DNA of 64,000 nt from an uncultured Alteromonadaceae bacterium (GTDB lineage Bacteria; Pseudomonadota; Gammaproteobacteria; Enterobacterales; Alteromonadaceae): positions 1 through 64,000 of the forward strand of contig CANLWS010000009.1 in the NCBI GenBank assembly GCA_947494925.1, read 5' to 3'. Below, in pieces: positions 1 to 8,526 of the stretch; positions within the stretch are counted from its first letter, which is position 1, and each line of letters begins with the position of its first letter. The translations under genes and the position numbers were made by a program. The notes under the pieces were generated by a model. The model saw only the letters and a list, made by a program, of their open reading frames with translations. It did not search any database and had not been told where the DNA came from.

Positions 1-138
1 TTAAAAACTTCGTAAAATATTTAAAATCAAAATGGCTTGAAACCCTTGACAGATGTGCTTTACAACAAAGTCATCTGCCTGACCTTTCGGTCTGCTTTGG
101 GAGCTAATCTTGTAAGAGTAGCCCCGAAGCGGATGCGC
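1..138 (-). other. Leader-like non-coding stretch at left edge
   Basis: I see no coding region here. It lies downstream of the leftward promoter at 139-166 and contains short inverted repeats, for example around the CTTTaCAACAAAG element near 58-71. It fits an untranslated leader of a stable RNA or other highly expressed transcript that starts here and continues off the window. The remaining bases 167-341 also hold no gene beyond the upstream region of the RRM protein. Confidence 0.3.
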
Positions 139-166
139 ATTCTACCCATCCCATAAATTAGATCAA
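139..166 (-). promoter_or_regulatory. Stable-RNA-type sigma-70 promoter reading leftward
   Basis: On the minus strand a TTGATC -35 box (161-166) and a TAGAAT -10 box (139-144) are separated by 16 bases. A GC-rich discriminator (GCGCATCC) follows, and AT-rich sequence (about 167-200) lies upstream like an UP element. This arrangement is characteristic of gammaproteobacterial rRNA/tRNA promoters. No rRNA or tRNA is visible in bases 1-138, so the transcribed unit would lie off the left edge. The identity of that unit is inference. Confidence 0.5.
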
Positions 167-341
167 GGGTTATTTTAAATTATTTGTTTAATTGGTGATG
201 AAACAGGCAAATTGACCCAGAAAACAGAAAATAAAGACGATTTAAGGCTGATTTTACGCTTAAGTTGGCGAAAGTGTCAGAAATGGGTAACATACCCCCT
301 CTTAAATAATACTTATAACAATAATATTTTTGGGTAGTTAC

Positions 342-794
342 ATGAAATCACCATTTATCCTTTCTTTAATTTTTTCACTTCTTTTAGCGATACTCGCTTA
401 TTTATTATTTCCAAGCAGTTTATTAGCTTCAAATGAGGCGCTCGCACTAGGCCTATTAATAGGTTCTCTGGCAATACCTCAAATTGTAAGACTATTTGAA
501 AGCACTTCTTCTACTGAAAGTTCTGCTAGCGGGGGAGCAAGTACAACACTATATGTTGGAAACCTGCCTTACAGGGCCAACGAACAAGCTGTAAAAGAAC
601 ATTTCTCCAGCCAAGGTAAAGTTCACTCAGTTCGTTTAATGAAAGACAGACGCACAGGCAAGCGCAAGGGATACGGATTTGTCGAAATGGAAAGTAAGCG
701 TGCTGAACAAGCAATAAAAAGCTTGAATGACTCAGAGTTTCAGGAGAGAACCTTGAAAGTCAGATTGGCAAAAGAGAAATCGGCGGATGAGTAA
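342..794 (+). CDS. Membrane-anchored RRM-domain RNA-binding protein
   Basis: A 150-aa protein with two N-terminal hydrophobic segments (about residues 4-22 and 33-50), a Ser/Thr-rich linker (52-68) and one RNA recognition motif (about 69-146). The RNP2 motif LYVGNL (70-75) and RNP1 motif KGYGFVEM (109-116) are intact, so single-stranded RNA binding is expected. Start ATG 342 is chosen because the upstream in-frame TTG at 330 adds only three residues. Small bacterial RRM proteins are usually soluble and often cold-induced. Here the membrane segments suggest the domain is tethered to the inner face of the cytoplasmic membrane, which is inference. It is a single gene, ending at a bidirectional terminator. 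The RNA target is unknown. Confidence 0.85.
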   Translation: MKSPFILSLIFSLLLAILAYLLFPSSLLASNEALALGLLIGSLAIPQIVRLFESTSSTESSASGGASTTLYVGNLPYRANEQAVKEHFSSQGKVHSVRLMKDRRTGKRKGYGFVEMESKRAEQAIKSLNDSEFQERTLKVRLAKEKSADE

Positions 795-821
795 ACGTCC
801 ACTGTTAACCTAGTTCTAAAT

Positions 822-849
822 AAAAACGCCAGCAATTGCTGGCGTTTTT
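822..849. terminator. Bidirectional rho-independent terminator
   Basis: A perfect palindrome reads AAAAACGCCAGCAATTGCTGGCGTTTTT, i.e. a GC-rich stem flanked by an A-run and a T-run. It sits between the convergent RRM gene and the DUF5610 gene and can serve both. Confidence 0.9.
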
Positions 850-858
850 ACTTTCAGA

Positions 859-2250
859 CTATTCGTTCTGACTAGTTGGAAGCGAGTCAAGTAGCCTCTT
901 ATTGAAACTGTGGAATTGATTAATTGCTGACAGCAGATCATTGGTCCCGACATCCTGAACTTGGTTAACAATGCCATTGATCAGATCTTCGTAAGCATTT
1001 CCATCTTCGAGTTTCTGTTGAGATTGCTCAAGAACATTCAACATTTTTTCCAGATACTGACTAATTGGTTTTACAGCAGTGACAGGATCGAGTTGCTGTT
1101 TAGATTCATCATTGAAATGCGAAACAGACTCATAGGCCTTTACGACTTCGACCTGTTCTTGTCTGGTCAGCTGCAGCGCAAAACCCGCCAACTCCTGATT
1201 ATCATATCCGATATCTAAAGCTTGTTGAAAAGCAGATTCTATATCACCAGAGAAAAAAGTATCCGCGAGATCATTGGCATCTCCAACCAGATCAGCTATC
1301 GCATTGAGCTCCGCTTCATCCAGTTCACCTTGAACTGAGAATGACAAGCCTGTCCTTTCATAATATAGAGAGGTTTGTTCGACCTGACGCAAGTCCGTTT
1401 GAACTGAAGCTTCATCATTACTGATATCGGCGTTTTCAGTTGCCTCTTGTTCAACAGCATCAGATTCAACATTATCACTCACTGCTTTTTGTGTAACAGG
1501 AGGCGCTAATTCATCAGTGGAAGCCAGAACGGGGTCTGGCTCCACTGGTTGTGTAAAAGCACGTTCTGACAAGAGCGTGCGATTTAGTTCAAACCGTTGA
1601 AAGTCTTCAAATCTAATGGATACTTCATCACCTTCACGCGTTCGGATAATCAGATCACCTGAATCGTGCCTGGAGTAGCCTATGCTTTCACTGCTTTTGT
1701 CAACGACGCTGTCAGAATCTTCTTTGTTATTACCAAGCAATTTATCCTGCAAGGATTGAATCCCTTGCTCTATCAACTTTTGGCTATTGCTAATACCGTT
1801 TTCAATATCTTTGTTCATAAAACCAGCCAAATCTTTTTCAGCCAGCTCGATCCCTTTTAGGACTCCTCCCCTTGCCTGCTCAAACATTTTTAGCAATGTT
1901 TCTTCATCAGCGCCTTTTGAAGCTGCCTGCTTGATCGCACCACCAACAAATCGCAATACATTTTTGGCGACTTCTTCGAAATCAAAAAGGCTGGCATTTT
2001 TCGCTTCTGGATTAGGCAGATTTGGTTGTTTCTGATTCAACGATAAAGTTTGGTTAAGGGAATTGTTGTAAACACGCAATCCAACAGTAGTCTGAGAGCT
2101 GACAACAGTGGTCCCAGCATTTGAGCCAATACTCACGTAATTGGAAGCTTGGCGAAGGCCAATTTCCTGAAGTTGCTGCTTAAGTTGTTGATCTGGCGTA
2201 ACTTGTGCGGGTTTATCCCCCACAAATGCCTTTAATTCACCTAAATTCAT
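859..2250 (-). CDS. DUF5610 domain protein
   Basis: A 463-aa protein with no signal peptide or membrane segment. The N-terminal half (about residues 50-185) matches my recollection of DUF5610, with the pattern FEEVAKNVLRFVGG followed by a helical stretch. The middle (about 185-290) is acidic and low in complexity, and the C-terminal third is helical. It has an ATG start and ends at the shared terminator. The function is unknown. The domain assignment comes from sequence resemblance, and no catalytic motif is visible. It is transcribed away from trmA. Confidence 0.7.
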   Translation of the reverse strand: MNLGELKAFVGDKPAQVTPDQQLKQQLQEIGLRQASNYVSIGSNAGTTVVSSQTTVGLRVYNNSLNQTLSLNQKQPNLPNPEAKNASLFDFEEVAKNVLRFVGGAIKQAASKGADEETLLKMFEQARGGVLKGIELAEKDLAGFMNKDIENGISNSQKLIEQGIQSLQDKLLGNNKEDSDSVVDKSSESIGYSRHDSGDLIIRTREGDEVSIRFEDFQRFELNRTLLSERAFTQPVEPDPVLASTDELAPPVTQKAVSDNVESDAVEQEATENADISNDEASVQTDLRQVEQTSLYYERTGLSFSVQGELDEAELNAIADLVGDANDLADTFFSGDIESAFQQALDIGYDNQELAGFALQLTRQEQVEVVKAYESVSHFNDESKQQLDPVTAVKPISQYLEKMLNVLEQSQQKLEDGNAYEDLINGIVNQVQDVGTNDLLSAINQFHSFNKRLLDSLPTSQNE

Positions 2251-2412
2251 GTCAGATACCTCACTATCCTCATGTTAGGTTATCGGCAGGAATTGTACAT
2301 CATTTAATCTTTTCCGGGATCCAACAGGCAGTATTTGTGCGTTACACTTACTAATTGCACATTTAGTAAAAATCTTTAAAATCCGCGGTCCTTCAACACG
2401 ACGAGTAAAATT

Positions 2413-3513
2413 ATGCGACCTACTGAAATCGATGCCACCCAGTATCAGACTCAACTCGAAACAAAAGTCGCAGAATTAGAAAAACAGTTCTCAGAGTTTG
2501 CCACGCCTAAACTGGAAGTTTTCGAATCTATACCATTGCACTACAGAATGCGTGCAGAATTTCGGGTGTGGCACGAAGGTGACGATCTGTTCCACATTAT
2601 GTTTGATCAGGAAACAAAACAAAAATACCGTGTGGACCACTTTCCACCAGCCAGCCTGCTGATTAACCAGGTAATGGAAGACTTAATCAACCTGCTTCGC
2701 CCAAACCCCACTGCCAGGAACAGGCTATTTCAAATCGACTACCTGAGCACACTTAGTGAAGAAATAATCGTCTCCTTGCTTTACCACAAGCAGCTAGATA
2801 GTGAGTGGGAAGAACAAATTAAGCTCATCGAACGAACCTTAAAGCAGAAATACTCTATTCATATTATTGGTCGGGCAAGAAAACAAAAAGTGGTGTTAAG
2901 TCAGGATTATGTTCTCGAAAAATTACCCGTAAACGGCAAGGAATATATATTTAAACAAATTGAAAATAGTTTTACGCAACCTAATGCGGCTGTGAATAGT
3001 AAAATGATCCAGTGGGCACTCGACGTCACTAAGGAGTGTTCCGGCGATTTGCTCGAGCTTTATTGTGGGCTAGGGAATTTCAGCCTGCCGTTGGCGCAGA
3101 ACTTTGAGCGTGTCCTGGCAACAGAAATATCCAAACCCTCTGTTGCTGCGGCGCAAGACAATATTCGGTTTAACAATATTGAAAACGCGAAAATACTGCG
3201 AATGTCCAGCGAGGAATTTGTTCAAGCGTGCAAAGGTGAAAAAACATTTAATCGATTGGAGGGAATAGATTTGAGCAGTTATGATTGCCAGACTGTTCTG
3301 GTGGATCCGCCGCGCGCAGGGCTGGATCCAGAAACCGTTGAGATGGTCAGTTCATACCGCAATATCGTCTATATTTCCTGCAATCCTGAAACATTACTCG
3401 AAAACTTGTCGACCTTAACCACAACCCATAACATCGAACGATTTGCACTCTTTGATCAATTTCCCTACACCCATCACGCAGAATGCGGTGTATTTTTAAC
3501 GCTTAGAAGTTGA
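2413..3513 (+). CDS. trmA: tRNA (uracil-5-)-methyltransferase TrmA
   Basis: Makes 5-methyluridine at position 54 of the T-loop in tRNA using S-adenosylmethionine. The 366-residue length equals that of the E. coli enzyme. The SAM-binding motif [13 protein letters not shown] lies at about 213-225. [10 protein letters not shown] at 297-306 is followed by the nucleophilic cysteine in ISCNPETL (Cys323) and the general-base glutamate in [10 protein letters not shown] (Glu357). It lacks the N-terminal TRAM/Fe-S region of RlmD, which separates it from the 23S rRNA paralogs. The 3' end overlaps convergent fabR by 18 bases, so there is no room for a terminator between them. Confidence 0.97.
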   Translation: MRPTEIDATQYQTQLETKVAELEKQFSEFATPKLEVFESIPLHYRMRAEFRVWHEGDDLFHIMFDQETKQKYRVDHFPPASLLINQVMEDLINLLRPNPTARNRLFQIDYLSTLSEEIIVSLLYHKQLDSEWEEQIKLIERTLKQKYSIHIIGRARKQKVVLSQDYVLEKLPVNGKEYIFKQIENSFTQPNAAVNSKMIQWALDVTKECSGDLLELYCGLGNFSLPLAQNFERVLATEISKPSVAAAQDNIRFNNIENAKILRMSSEEFVQACKGEKTFNRLEGIDLSSYDCQTVLVDPPRAGLDPETVEMVSSYRNIVYISCNPETLLENLSTLTTTHNIERFALFDQFPYTHHAECGVFLTLRS

Positions 3514-4113
3514 GTCCTGCTCAGCAATAACAAGGGCCCCAGTGGAAATAAACCTGAGCTGTTGCTTAACTCTCAAGGCCAGTTGGGCTTTTTGTTCGTT
3601 ATTTAAATCTAACGCTTCTGCACCTGTGCTAAACACCAACTTCACCATAGCTTCAGCCTGAAGATTTGCCATGGAACGAGACAACCCTGTGGTGGCTATA
3701 GTGTAATCAGTCAGTTCTTGCGTAAAATGTTGGATTTCTCTTAAGACCGCCGCGCGAAATGCGTTAGATGTTCCCGTGTGTTCCCGCAGTAAAAGTCTGA
3801 ACACATTACTGTTCGCGTTAATAAATTCCATAAATGTGTCAACAGAGGTGCTGATCACTCCGCCGCCAGAGGCGATGCGAAGTCTGGCCTGCCGCATGAG
3901 CTGGCGAAGAGCAAGCCCTGCTTCGTCTACCAAGGTCAAACCAAGCTCATCGATATCTTTGAAGTGCCTGTAGAAAGATGTCGGCGCAATCCCTGCACAG
4001 CGGGCAACTTCGCGTAAACTAACACTAGACAAGCTTCGTTGTTCATCCAAAAGAGAATACGCTGCATCAATGATAGCCCTGCGTGTCTTTTGTTTTTGCT
4101 CCTGGCGGTTCAT
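3496..4113 (-). CDS. fabR: TetR-family fatty acid repressor FabR
   Basis: A repressor of unsaturated fatty acid genes that senses the acyl pool. The N-terminal TetR helix-turn-helix (about residues 8-55, [20 protein letters not shown]) and the following [14 protein letters not shown] segment match E. coli FabR closely. The C-terminal part carries the family's ligand/dimer region (HFTQEL...[17 protein letters not shown]). I choose ATG 4113 ([12 protein letters not shown]) because it aligns with the E. coli start, although an in-frame ATG at 4125 would add four residues. It is divergent from the desaturase at 4278, and the spacer holds a FabR-like palindrome, so direct repression of the desaturase and perhaps autoregulation are expected. 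Confidence 0.93.
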   Translation of the reverse strand: MNRQEQKQKTRRAIIDAAYSLLDEQRSLSSVSLREVARCAGIAPTSFYRHFKDIDELGLTLVDEAGLALRQLMRQARLRIASGGGVISTSVDTFMEFINANSNVFRLLLREHTGTSNAFRAAVLREIQHFTQELTDYTIATTGLSRSMANLQAEAMVKLVFSTGAEALDLNNEQKAQLALRVKQQLRFISTGALVIAEQDSTSKR

Positions 4114-4241
4114 TTGTAGGTCCATTAAGTCTTATTCATACATATTAACGCGAGTTTTTAATAAAAAAACCTAATAACTTCAAAGAGTGTCTGAATTTAT
4201 CGACAAATTTGCTTGATCATAGGGAGAGCAAAAGTTAAATT

Positions 4242-4259
4242 AGCGTACAGTTGTAAGCT
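4242..4259. promoter_or_regulatory. FabR-type operator upstream of desaturase
   Basis: AGCGTACAGTTGTAAGCT is an imperfect palindrome. The half-sites AGCGTACA and AGCTTACA (reverse complement) agree at 7 of 8 bases. It matches the FabR operator I know from fabA/fabB promoters of enteric bacteria (AGCGTACA-type halves). It ends 18 bases before the desaturase ATG, so bound repressor would block transcription or clearance. FabR itself is encoded divergently next door. Confidence 0.8.
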
Positions 4260-4277
4260 GAAAATAATAATCACTAG

Positions 4278-5408
4278 ATGAACAAACCACCACTGATCCT
4301 GACCAATATTCTGATGTTTACCATTACTGGACTCATCGCTCTAGTTGCTGTGCCGCTTGAAGCTTTTAATAACGGGTTTGACTGGGTAGAAATTAGCGCC
4401 TGTATCTTCTTGATTTACTTTTCAGGGATGTCGATAACGGCTGGTTACCATAGATTATGGTCCCACAAAGCTTACGAGGCTAATGGATTTGTTCGCGGAG
4501 TCCTTGCGGTGGGTGGTGCTTTAGCCTTGCAAAATAGTATTTTGCACTGGGCGTCTGATCACCGCATTCATCACAAACACGTTGATCAGAATGGCAAAGA
4601 CCCTTATTCCGCCAAAAATGGATTTTGGTTTTCCCATATAGGCTGGATGCTCCGGGAGTACCAACATCATCGTTATGATGATTACGAGAACTGTCGTGAT
4701 CTTCAAAAAGACAAGATAGTAATGTGGCAACACAAACACTATCTGGCCATTATGTTGGGTGTTAACTTTGGCATCCCGATTTTACTTGGCTGGCTGAATG
4801 GCGACGTTTTGGGCATGGTCCTGTTAGCCGGTGTTTTCAGGCTGGTATTTGTTCACCACTCAACGTTTTTTATCAACTCGCTGGCTCACATCTGGGGTAA
4901 ACAACCTTATACCGATAAGAATACTGCTCGTGACAATGGAATTTTGGCGTTTTTTACTTTTGGTGAGGGATACCACAATTTTCATCATATTTTTGAGTAT
5001 GACTATCGGAACGGCATCAAATGGTATCAATTTGATCCAACTAAATGGCTGATTCGCTCGCTATCAACAATAGGCTGGACCAAGAATCTACGTCGTTGCC
5101 CGGAAGAACGCATAGAAAAAGCCAAAGTAGCCATGCAGCTGCAAAAAGTGAAGGAGCAAGTTTCGTCCTTGCCTGATGCAGAAGAAATGCTGACTAAGCT
5201 GCAACACGAGTACGATTTATTGATGCACAGAATGGCAGAGTATTACGCTGCTAAAAAGCAACTAATGGATGCAAAGCGCCAGGAACTTAAGCTGGGTTAT
5301 GACAAACTTGAATTGGCTGCCAAATATAAAGAACTCAAAGCTAGCTTGGCTGAACAAAAATCTAATTGGACAAAGGCTTATCAACTAGAACTTCAATTTG
5401 CAAGGTAA
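4278..5408 (+). CDS. Membrane acyl-CoA/acyl-lipid delta-9-type desaturase
   Basis: A di-iron integral membrane desaturase that puts a double bond into saturated acyl chains for membrane fluidity. The three histidine boxes are intact: HRLWSH (58-63), HRIHH (95-99) and HNFHH (233-237). Hydrophobic segments lie at about 8-27, 37-56, 70-85 and 155-200. Residues about 275-376 form a charged helical tail predicted as coiled coil, beyond the usual catalytic core. The FabR operator and adjacent fabR show it is regulated with the unsaturated fatty acid pool. The oxygen-dependent desaturase would complement the anaerobic FabA/FabB route. The substrate form (CoA or lipid) cannot be told from sequence. 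Confidence 0.92.
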   Translation: MNKPPLILTNILMFTITGLIALVAVPLEAFNNGFDWVEISACIFLIYFSGMSITAGYHRLWSHKAYEANGFVRGVLAVGGALALQNSILHWASDHRIHHKHVDQNGKDPYSAKNGFWFSHIGWMLREYQHHRYDDYENCRDLQKDKIVMWQHKHYLAIMLGVNFGIPILLGWLNGDVLGMVLLAGVFRLVFVHHSTFFINSLAHIWGKQPYTDKNTARDNGILAFFTFGEGYHNFHHIFEYDYRNGIKWYQFDPTKWLIRSLSTIGWTKNLRRCPEERIEKAKVAMQLQKVKEQVSSLPDAEEMLTKLQHEYDLLMHRMAEYYAAKKQLMDAKRQELKLGYDKLELAAKYKELKASLAEQKSNWTKAYQLELQFAR

Positions 5409-5542
5409 AGGTCAATAAGCTCTATACCAATAGAGATTAGTAGCCATTTAGTGGGACTAATATCGTAGATTTTAATCGCTGGTTTTCTTTGGGCCATCGA
5501 TGAGCAATACTGTTGATTCGATACGGATCACTGAATGATAAA

Positions 5543-6124
5543 ATGACAGTCGATTGCGACACAATAATTTCTGAGATTAATCGCTGTGAAACCTGTGCTG
5601 GCGGACTACCCAATCCGCCACGCCCGATCTTGCAGTATGGTAAGAACTGTTCAGTACTAATTATAGGACAAGCGCCAGGAATTAAGGCGCACGACTCTAT
5701 GAAGCCCTGGAATGATGCTTCTGGTGAGCGATTACGAAGCTGGCTAGGCATCAGCCATAATACTTTTTATGATGAGAATAAAGTCGCTATAGTTCCAATG
5801 GGGTTTTGCTATCCAGGAAAAGGCAAATCAGGAGATCTACCACCAAGGGCTGAATGCGCGCCACAATGGCATGACAGATTGATCACTAAGTTACCTTTAC
5901 ATGTGACCTTTCTAATCGGTCAATATGCGCAGAAATACTATTTAAAAGATGAACTGACATTAACCGATCGTGTTAAAAACTGGCGGTCCTATCAACCTGA
6001 TTACTTCGTGTTACCCCACCCATCACCTAGAAACAACATATGGTTAAAAAGGAATGATTGGTTCGAAAATGAGGTTATCCCGGAAATCAGGTACCAAGTA
6101 GCAAAGTTACTACCTGACACCTAA
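5543..6124 (+). CDS. Uracil-DNA glycosylase family protein
   Basis: A 193-aa single-domain member of the uracil-DNA glycosylase superfamily. The N-terminal motif LIIGQAPG followed by ...KPWNDASGERLRSWLG resembles the family 4/5 motif 1 region, and the C-terminal HPSPRN matches the conserved HPSP motif. Cysteines near the N-terminus (CETCAGG) could suggest a metal site, but the full four-cysteine Fe-S set of family 4 is not seen. Start ATG 5543 is preferred over the upstream TTG 5513. Base-excision activity is inferred from family, and the substrate is uncertain. It converges on the EAL-domain gene with an 8-base gap. Confidence 0.8.
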   Translation: MTVDCDTIISEINRCETCAGGLPNPPRPILQYGKNCSVLIIGQAPGIKAHDSMKPWNDASGERLRSWLGISHNTFYDENKVAIVPMGFCYPGKGKSGDLPPRAECAPQWHDRLITKLPLHVTFLIGQYAQKYYLKDELTLTDRVKNWRSYQPDYFVLPHPSPRNNIWLKRNDWFENEVIPEIRYQVAKLLPDT

Positions 6125-6131
6125 CATCAAA

Positions 6132-8369
6132 CTATTGGTGGTGTTTTTCCAGGAAGACTAATAGATCATCAAACGGCATTGGCTTGGCATAGAGATACCC
6201 TTGTGCCTCATCGCAACCCAATTTCAGCATATAACTCGCTTGCTCTCGTTTTTCCACACCTTCAGCGATGGTTTGCAATCCCAGTTTGTTTCCTAAAGTC
6301 ACAATGGTTTCTGCAATAAAGGCTGTTTTACCAGGCATGACTTCATTGACGAAAGAGCGATCAACTTTTAAACGATCTAAAGGCAATTGTTGCAAATAGC
6401 TCATTGAAGAAAAACCCGTTCCGAAGTCATCTATCGCAATAGTTACGCCAAATCGTTTTAGTTCTTTTAGTGCATCGACTACTATTTGTGGCTCGTCCAT
6501 CACCACACTTTCCGTGATTTCCAGTTCCAGAAATTCTGGGCTAATACCATTTTCAACAACAGCAGTCTTTATTGAGTCCACAAATTCAGGATCGCGAAAT
6601 TGAGGCATGGATATGTTAACTGCTACACGCAGATTACTGTGCCCTTGTTCATTTAATTCCTTGACTTGCCGGCAAGACTCATTCAAAACCCAAGCCCCAA
6701 TCTCTATGATCAATCCCGAATATTCAGCCAATGGCACAAACACAGCCGGTGAAATATATCCCCCATCTTTAGACGGCCAGCGCAGCAAAGCCTCCATTCC
6801 AATGATTTTCTCACTTACAAGATCAACCTGGGGTTGATACCAAACTTGTAGTTTGCGGGCAGCAAAGTCTTCCCTTAGTTGGCGGATCATGCCTAAACGC
6901 CAGGTTGTCTTCTCTTCCATTTCGGGTTCGTAGTAGCCGAAATTTGTATTTAAATCTTTTTTCGCTCTATTCAAAGCAATGTTAGTTTGCTTAAGAATAG
7001 TTATGCCACTACAGGAATCCGGACCAATTCGGCATAACCCAATAGAAATATTTACAGGCAATGTGTGATCACCTGCCCTGAAAGGGGTGATAAATAATTC
7101 ACCAATTTTACCCGGATTGACTTGAGCTTCAGGCCCAATCAGGCCAAATATATCCGCACCAATTCGGCCTAACCTGACTGTTGAGCCAATTTCTTCCTGA
7201 AGTTTCTGGGCCACAGCCATCAGCAAATTATTACCGGCATCCTGACCAAGTCCGTCATTCACATCAGAGAAATGATTTATATCGATCAATGCAACAACGG
7301 AGCCATGGCCAGCATCTTGAGTACATTTCTCGTCATCAAGCATGTTAATAAATTCATTTCTATTGGGTAACTTAGTCAGCCAATCCCTGAATGCCGCATT
7401 TCGCAATTGATGAAACAGGTTTACGTTTTCATATCCTACTGAAATACTGGAAAGGAAGACTTCCAATAATTGTTTGTGGACCTGACTGATCTCATCGCTT
7501 ATTTCAAGATACACTGCAGCTTCGTAGCCTGAACTATTCATATACAAAACTGAGATTTTGTCGACGAATAAGTGTTTTTTATCCTTCAGGCACTTATTCA
7601 CATAACTCACAATCTTAGAATCGTGAATGCTTTCTATTGTTTCATTTATATACTGCGCAAACTCGCCTGCTGCTCCCAAAATATAGACGCCATCATCGTT
7701 TTCCTTATCTAATACTGAACCGGCGCGAGCGCAGACTACGCCCCCTGCATCCAAGCCAATAAGAGAACTTATTTGGGTTACGACGCCCTCGCAAAACCCC
7801 TTGATGGAGTGCTCTTCCAGTAAGTTAGCCGCAGACGTAATAATTTTTTCCAAGCCAAGTCGGCTCTGGTTAATAGTGAGAATTTGTTGATAAGAACGTA
7901 AGGAAGAAATAATGGTTGTAACCAGTTTGCTGCGAGTCAACTCTGTTTTGGTTTTATAATCATTAATGTCATATTCTTTTATGACACTTTCTTCAGGTGC
8001 ATAGCCTGGTTGGCCAGTACGAAGAATAATTCTGGGTTCCAGCAAGCCATACTCTTCACGCATGATTTTGGCGACCCGTAAGCCCGAATCATCTGTTTCC
8101 ATCACAACATCGAGTAAAATAATCGCAATGCTGCTACCCATTTCCTTTATCTTTTCAAGCGCCTCTGGCCCCGAATAAGCATGATGAAACTGCAGTTTTT
8201 TTTCATTTACCACTAAGTCAGAAAGCGCTAGGCGTGTGACAGAGTGAATTTCCTCATCGTCATCAACGACTAACACATTCCAATATCCCAACTTAGCGGT
8301 GTGTTCAGTTTGAGATTCATCTTCTTCAAGAAAGATCAGTTCGTCGTTATCATATCCAGATGGTGACAT
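6132..8369 (-). CDS. REC-DUF3369-GGDEF-EAL response regulator, probable c-di-GMP phosphodiesterase
   Basis: A 745-aa cytoplasmic protein. The receiver domain (about 30-155) has the acidic pocket VVDDDEE, a phosphoacceptor aspartate in ILLDVV and lysine in NDYKTKTEL. A DUF3369 sensor region (about 170-320) follows, then a GGDEF domain (about 325-480) and an EAL domain (about 495-740). The GGDEF signature reads GADIF, so diguanylate cyclase activity is probably lost. The EAL domain keeps MEALLRW, DDFGTG, KVDRSFV and AEGVE, so it probably hydrolyses c-di-GMP. No histidine kinase gene is adjacent, so its partner is encoded elsewhere. Start ATG 8369. Confidence 0.93.
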   Translation of the reverse strand: MSPSGYDNDELIFLEEDESQTEHTAKLGYWNVLVVDDDEEIHSVTRLALSDLVVNEKKLQFHHAYSGPEALEKIKEMGSSIAIILLDVVMETDDSGLRVAKIMREEYGLLEPRIILRTGQPGYAPEESVIKEYDINDYKTKTELTRSKLVTTIISSLRSYQQILTINQSRLGLEKIITSAANLLEEHSIKGFCEGVVTQISSLIGLDAGGVVCARAGSVLDKENDDGVYILGAAGEFAQYINETIESIHDSKIVSYVNKCLKDKKHLFVDKISVLYMNSSGYEAAVYLEISDEISQVHKQLLEVFLSSISVGYENVNLFHQLRNAAFRDWLTKLPNRNEFINMLDDEKCTQDAGHGSVVALIDINHFSDVNDGLGQDAGNNLLMAVAQKLQEEIGSTVRLGRIGADIFGLIGPEAQVNPGKIGELFITPFRAGDHTLPVNISIGLCRIGPDSCSGITILKQTNIALNRAKKDLNTNFGYYEPEMEEKTTWRLGMIRQLREDFAARKLQVWYQPQVDLVSEKIIGMEALLRWPSKDGGYISPAVFVPLAEYSGLIIEIGAWVLNESCRQVKELNEQGHSNLRVAVNISMPQFRDPEFVDSIKTAVVENGISPEFLELEITESVVMDEPQIVVDALKELKRFGVTIAIDDFGTGFSSMSYLQQLPLDRLKVDRSFVNEVMPGKTAFIAETIVTLGNKLGLQTIAEGVEKREQASYMLKLGCDEAQGYLYAKPMPFDDLLVFLEKHHQ

Positions 8370-8526
8370 GCAAAATTCCGTAAATCATTTATATAGGTCT
8401 AAATAATGTTCAATCTATTTAAACATATCTTAATATTCGATAAAGAAAAATATTTTGTGTAACTAGTTCAACCAAAGTAAATTAAGGTAAACACCAAAAG
8501 AAGTAAGTTAATTTTAGATTCTTGCC

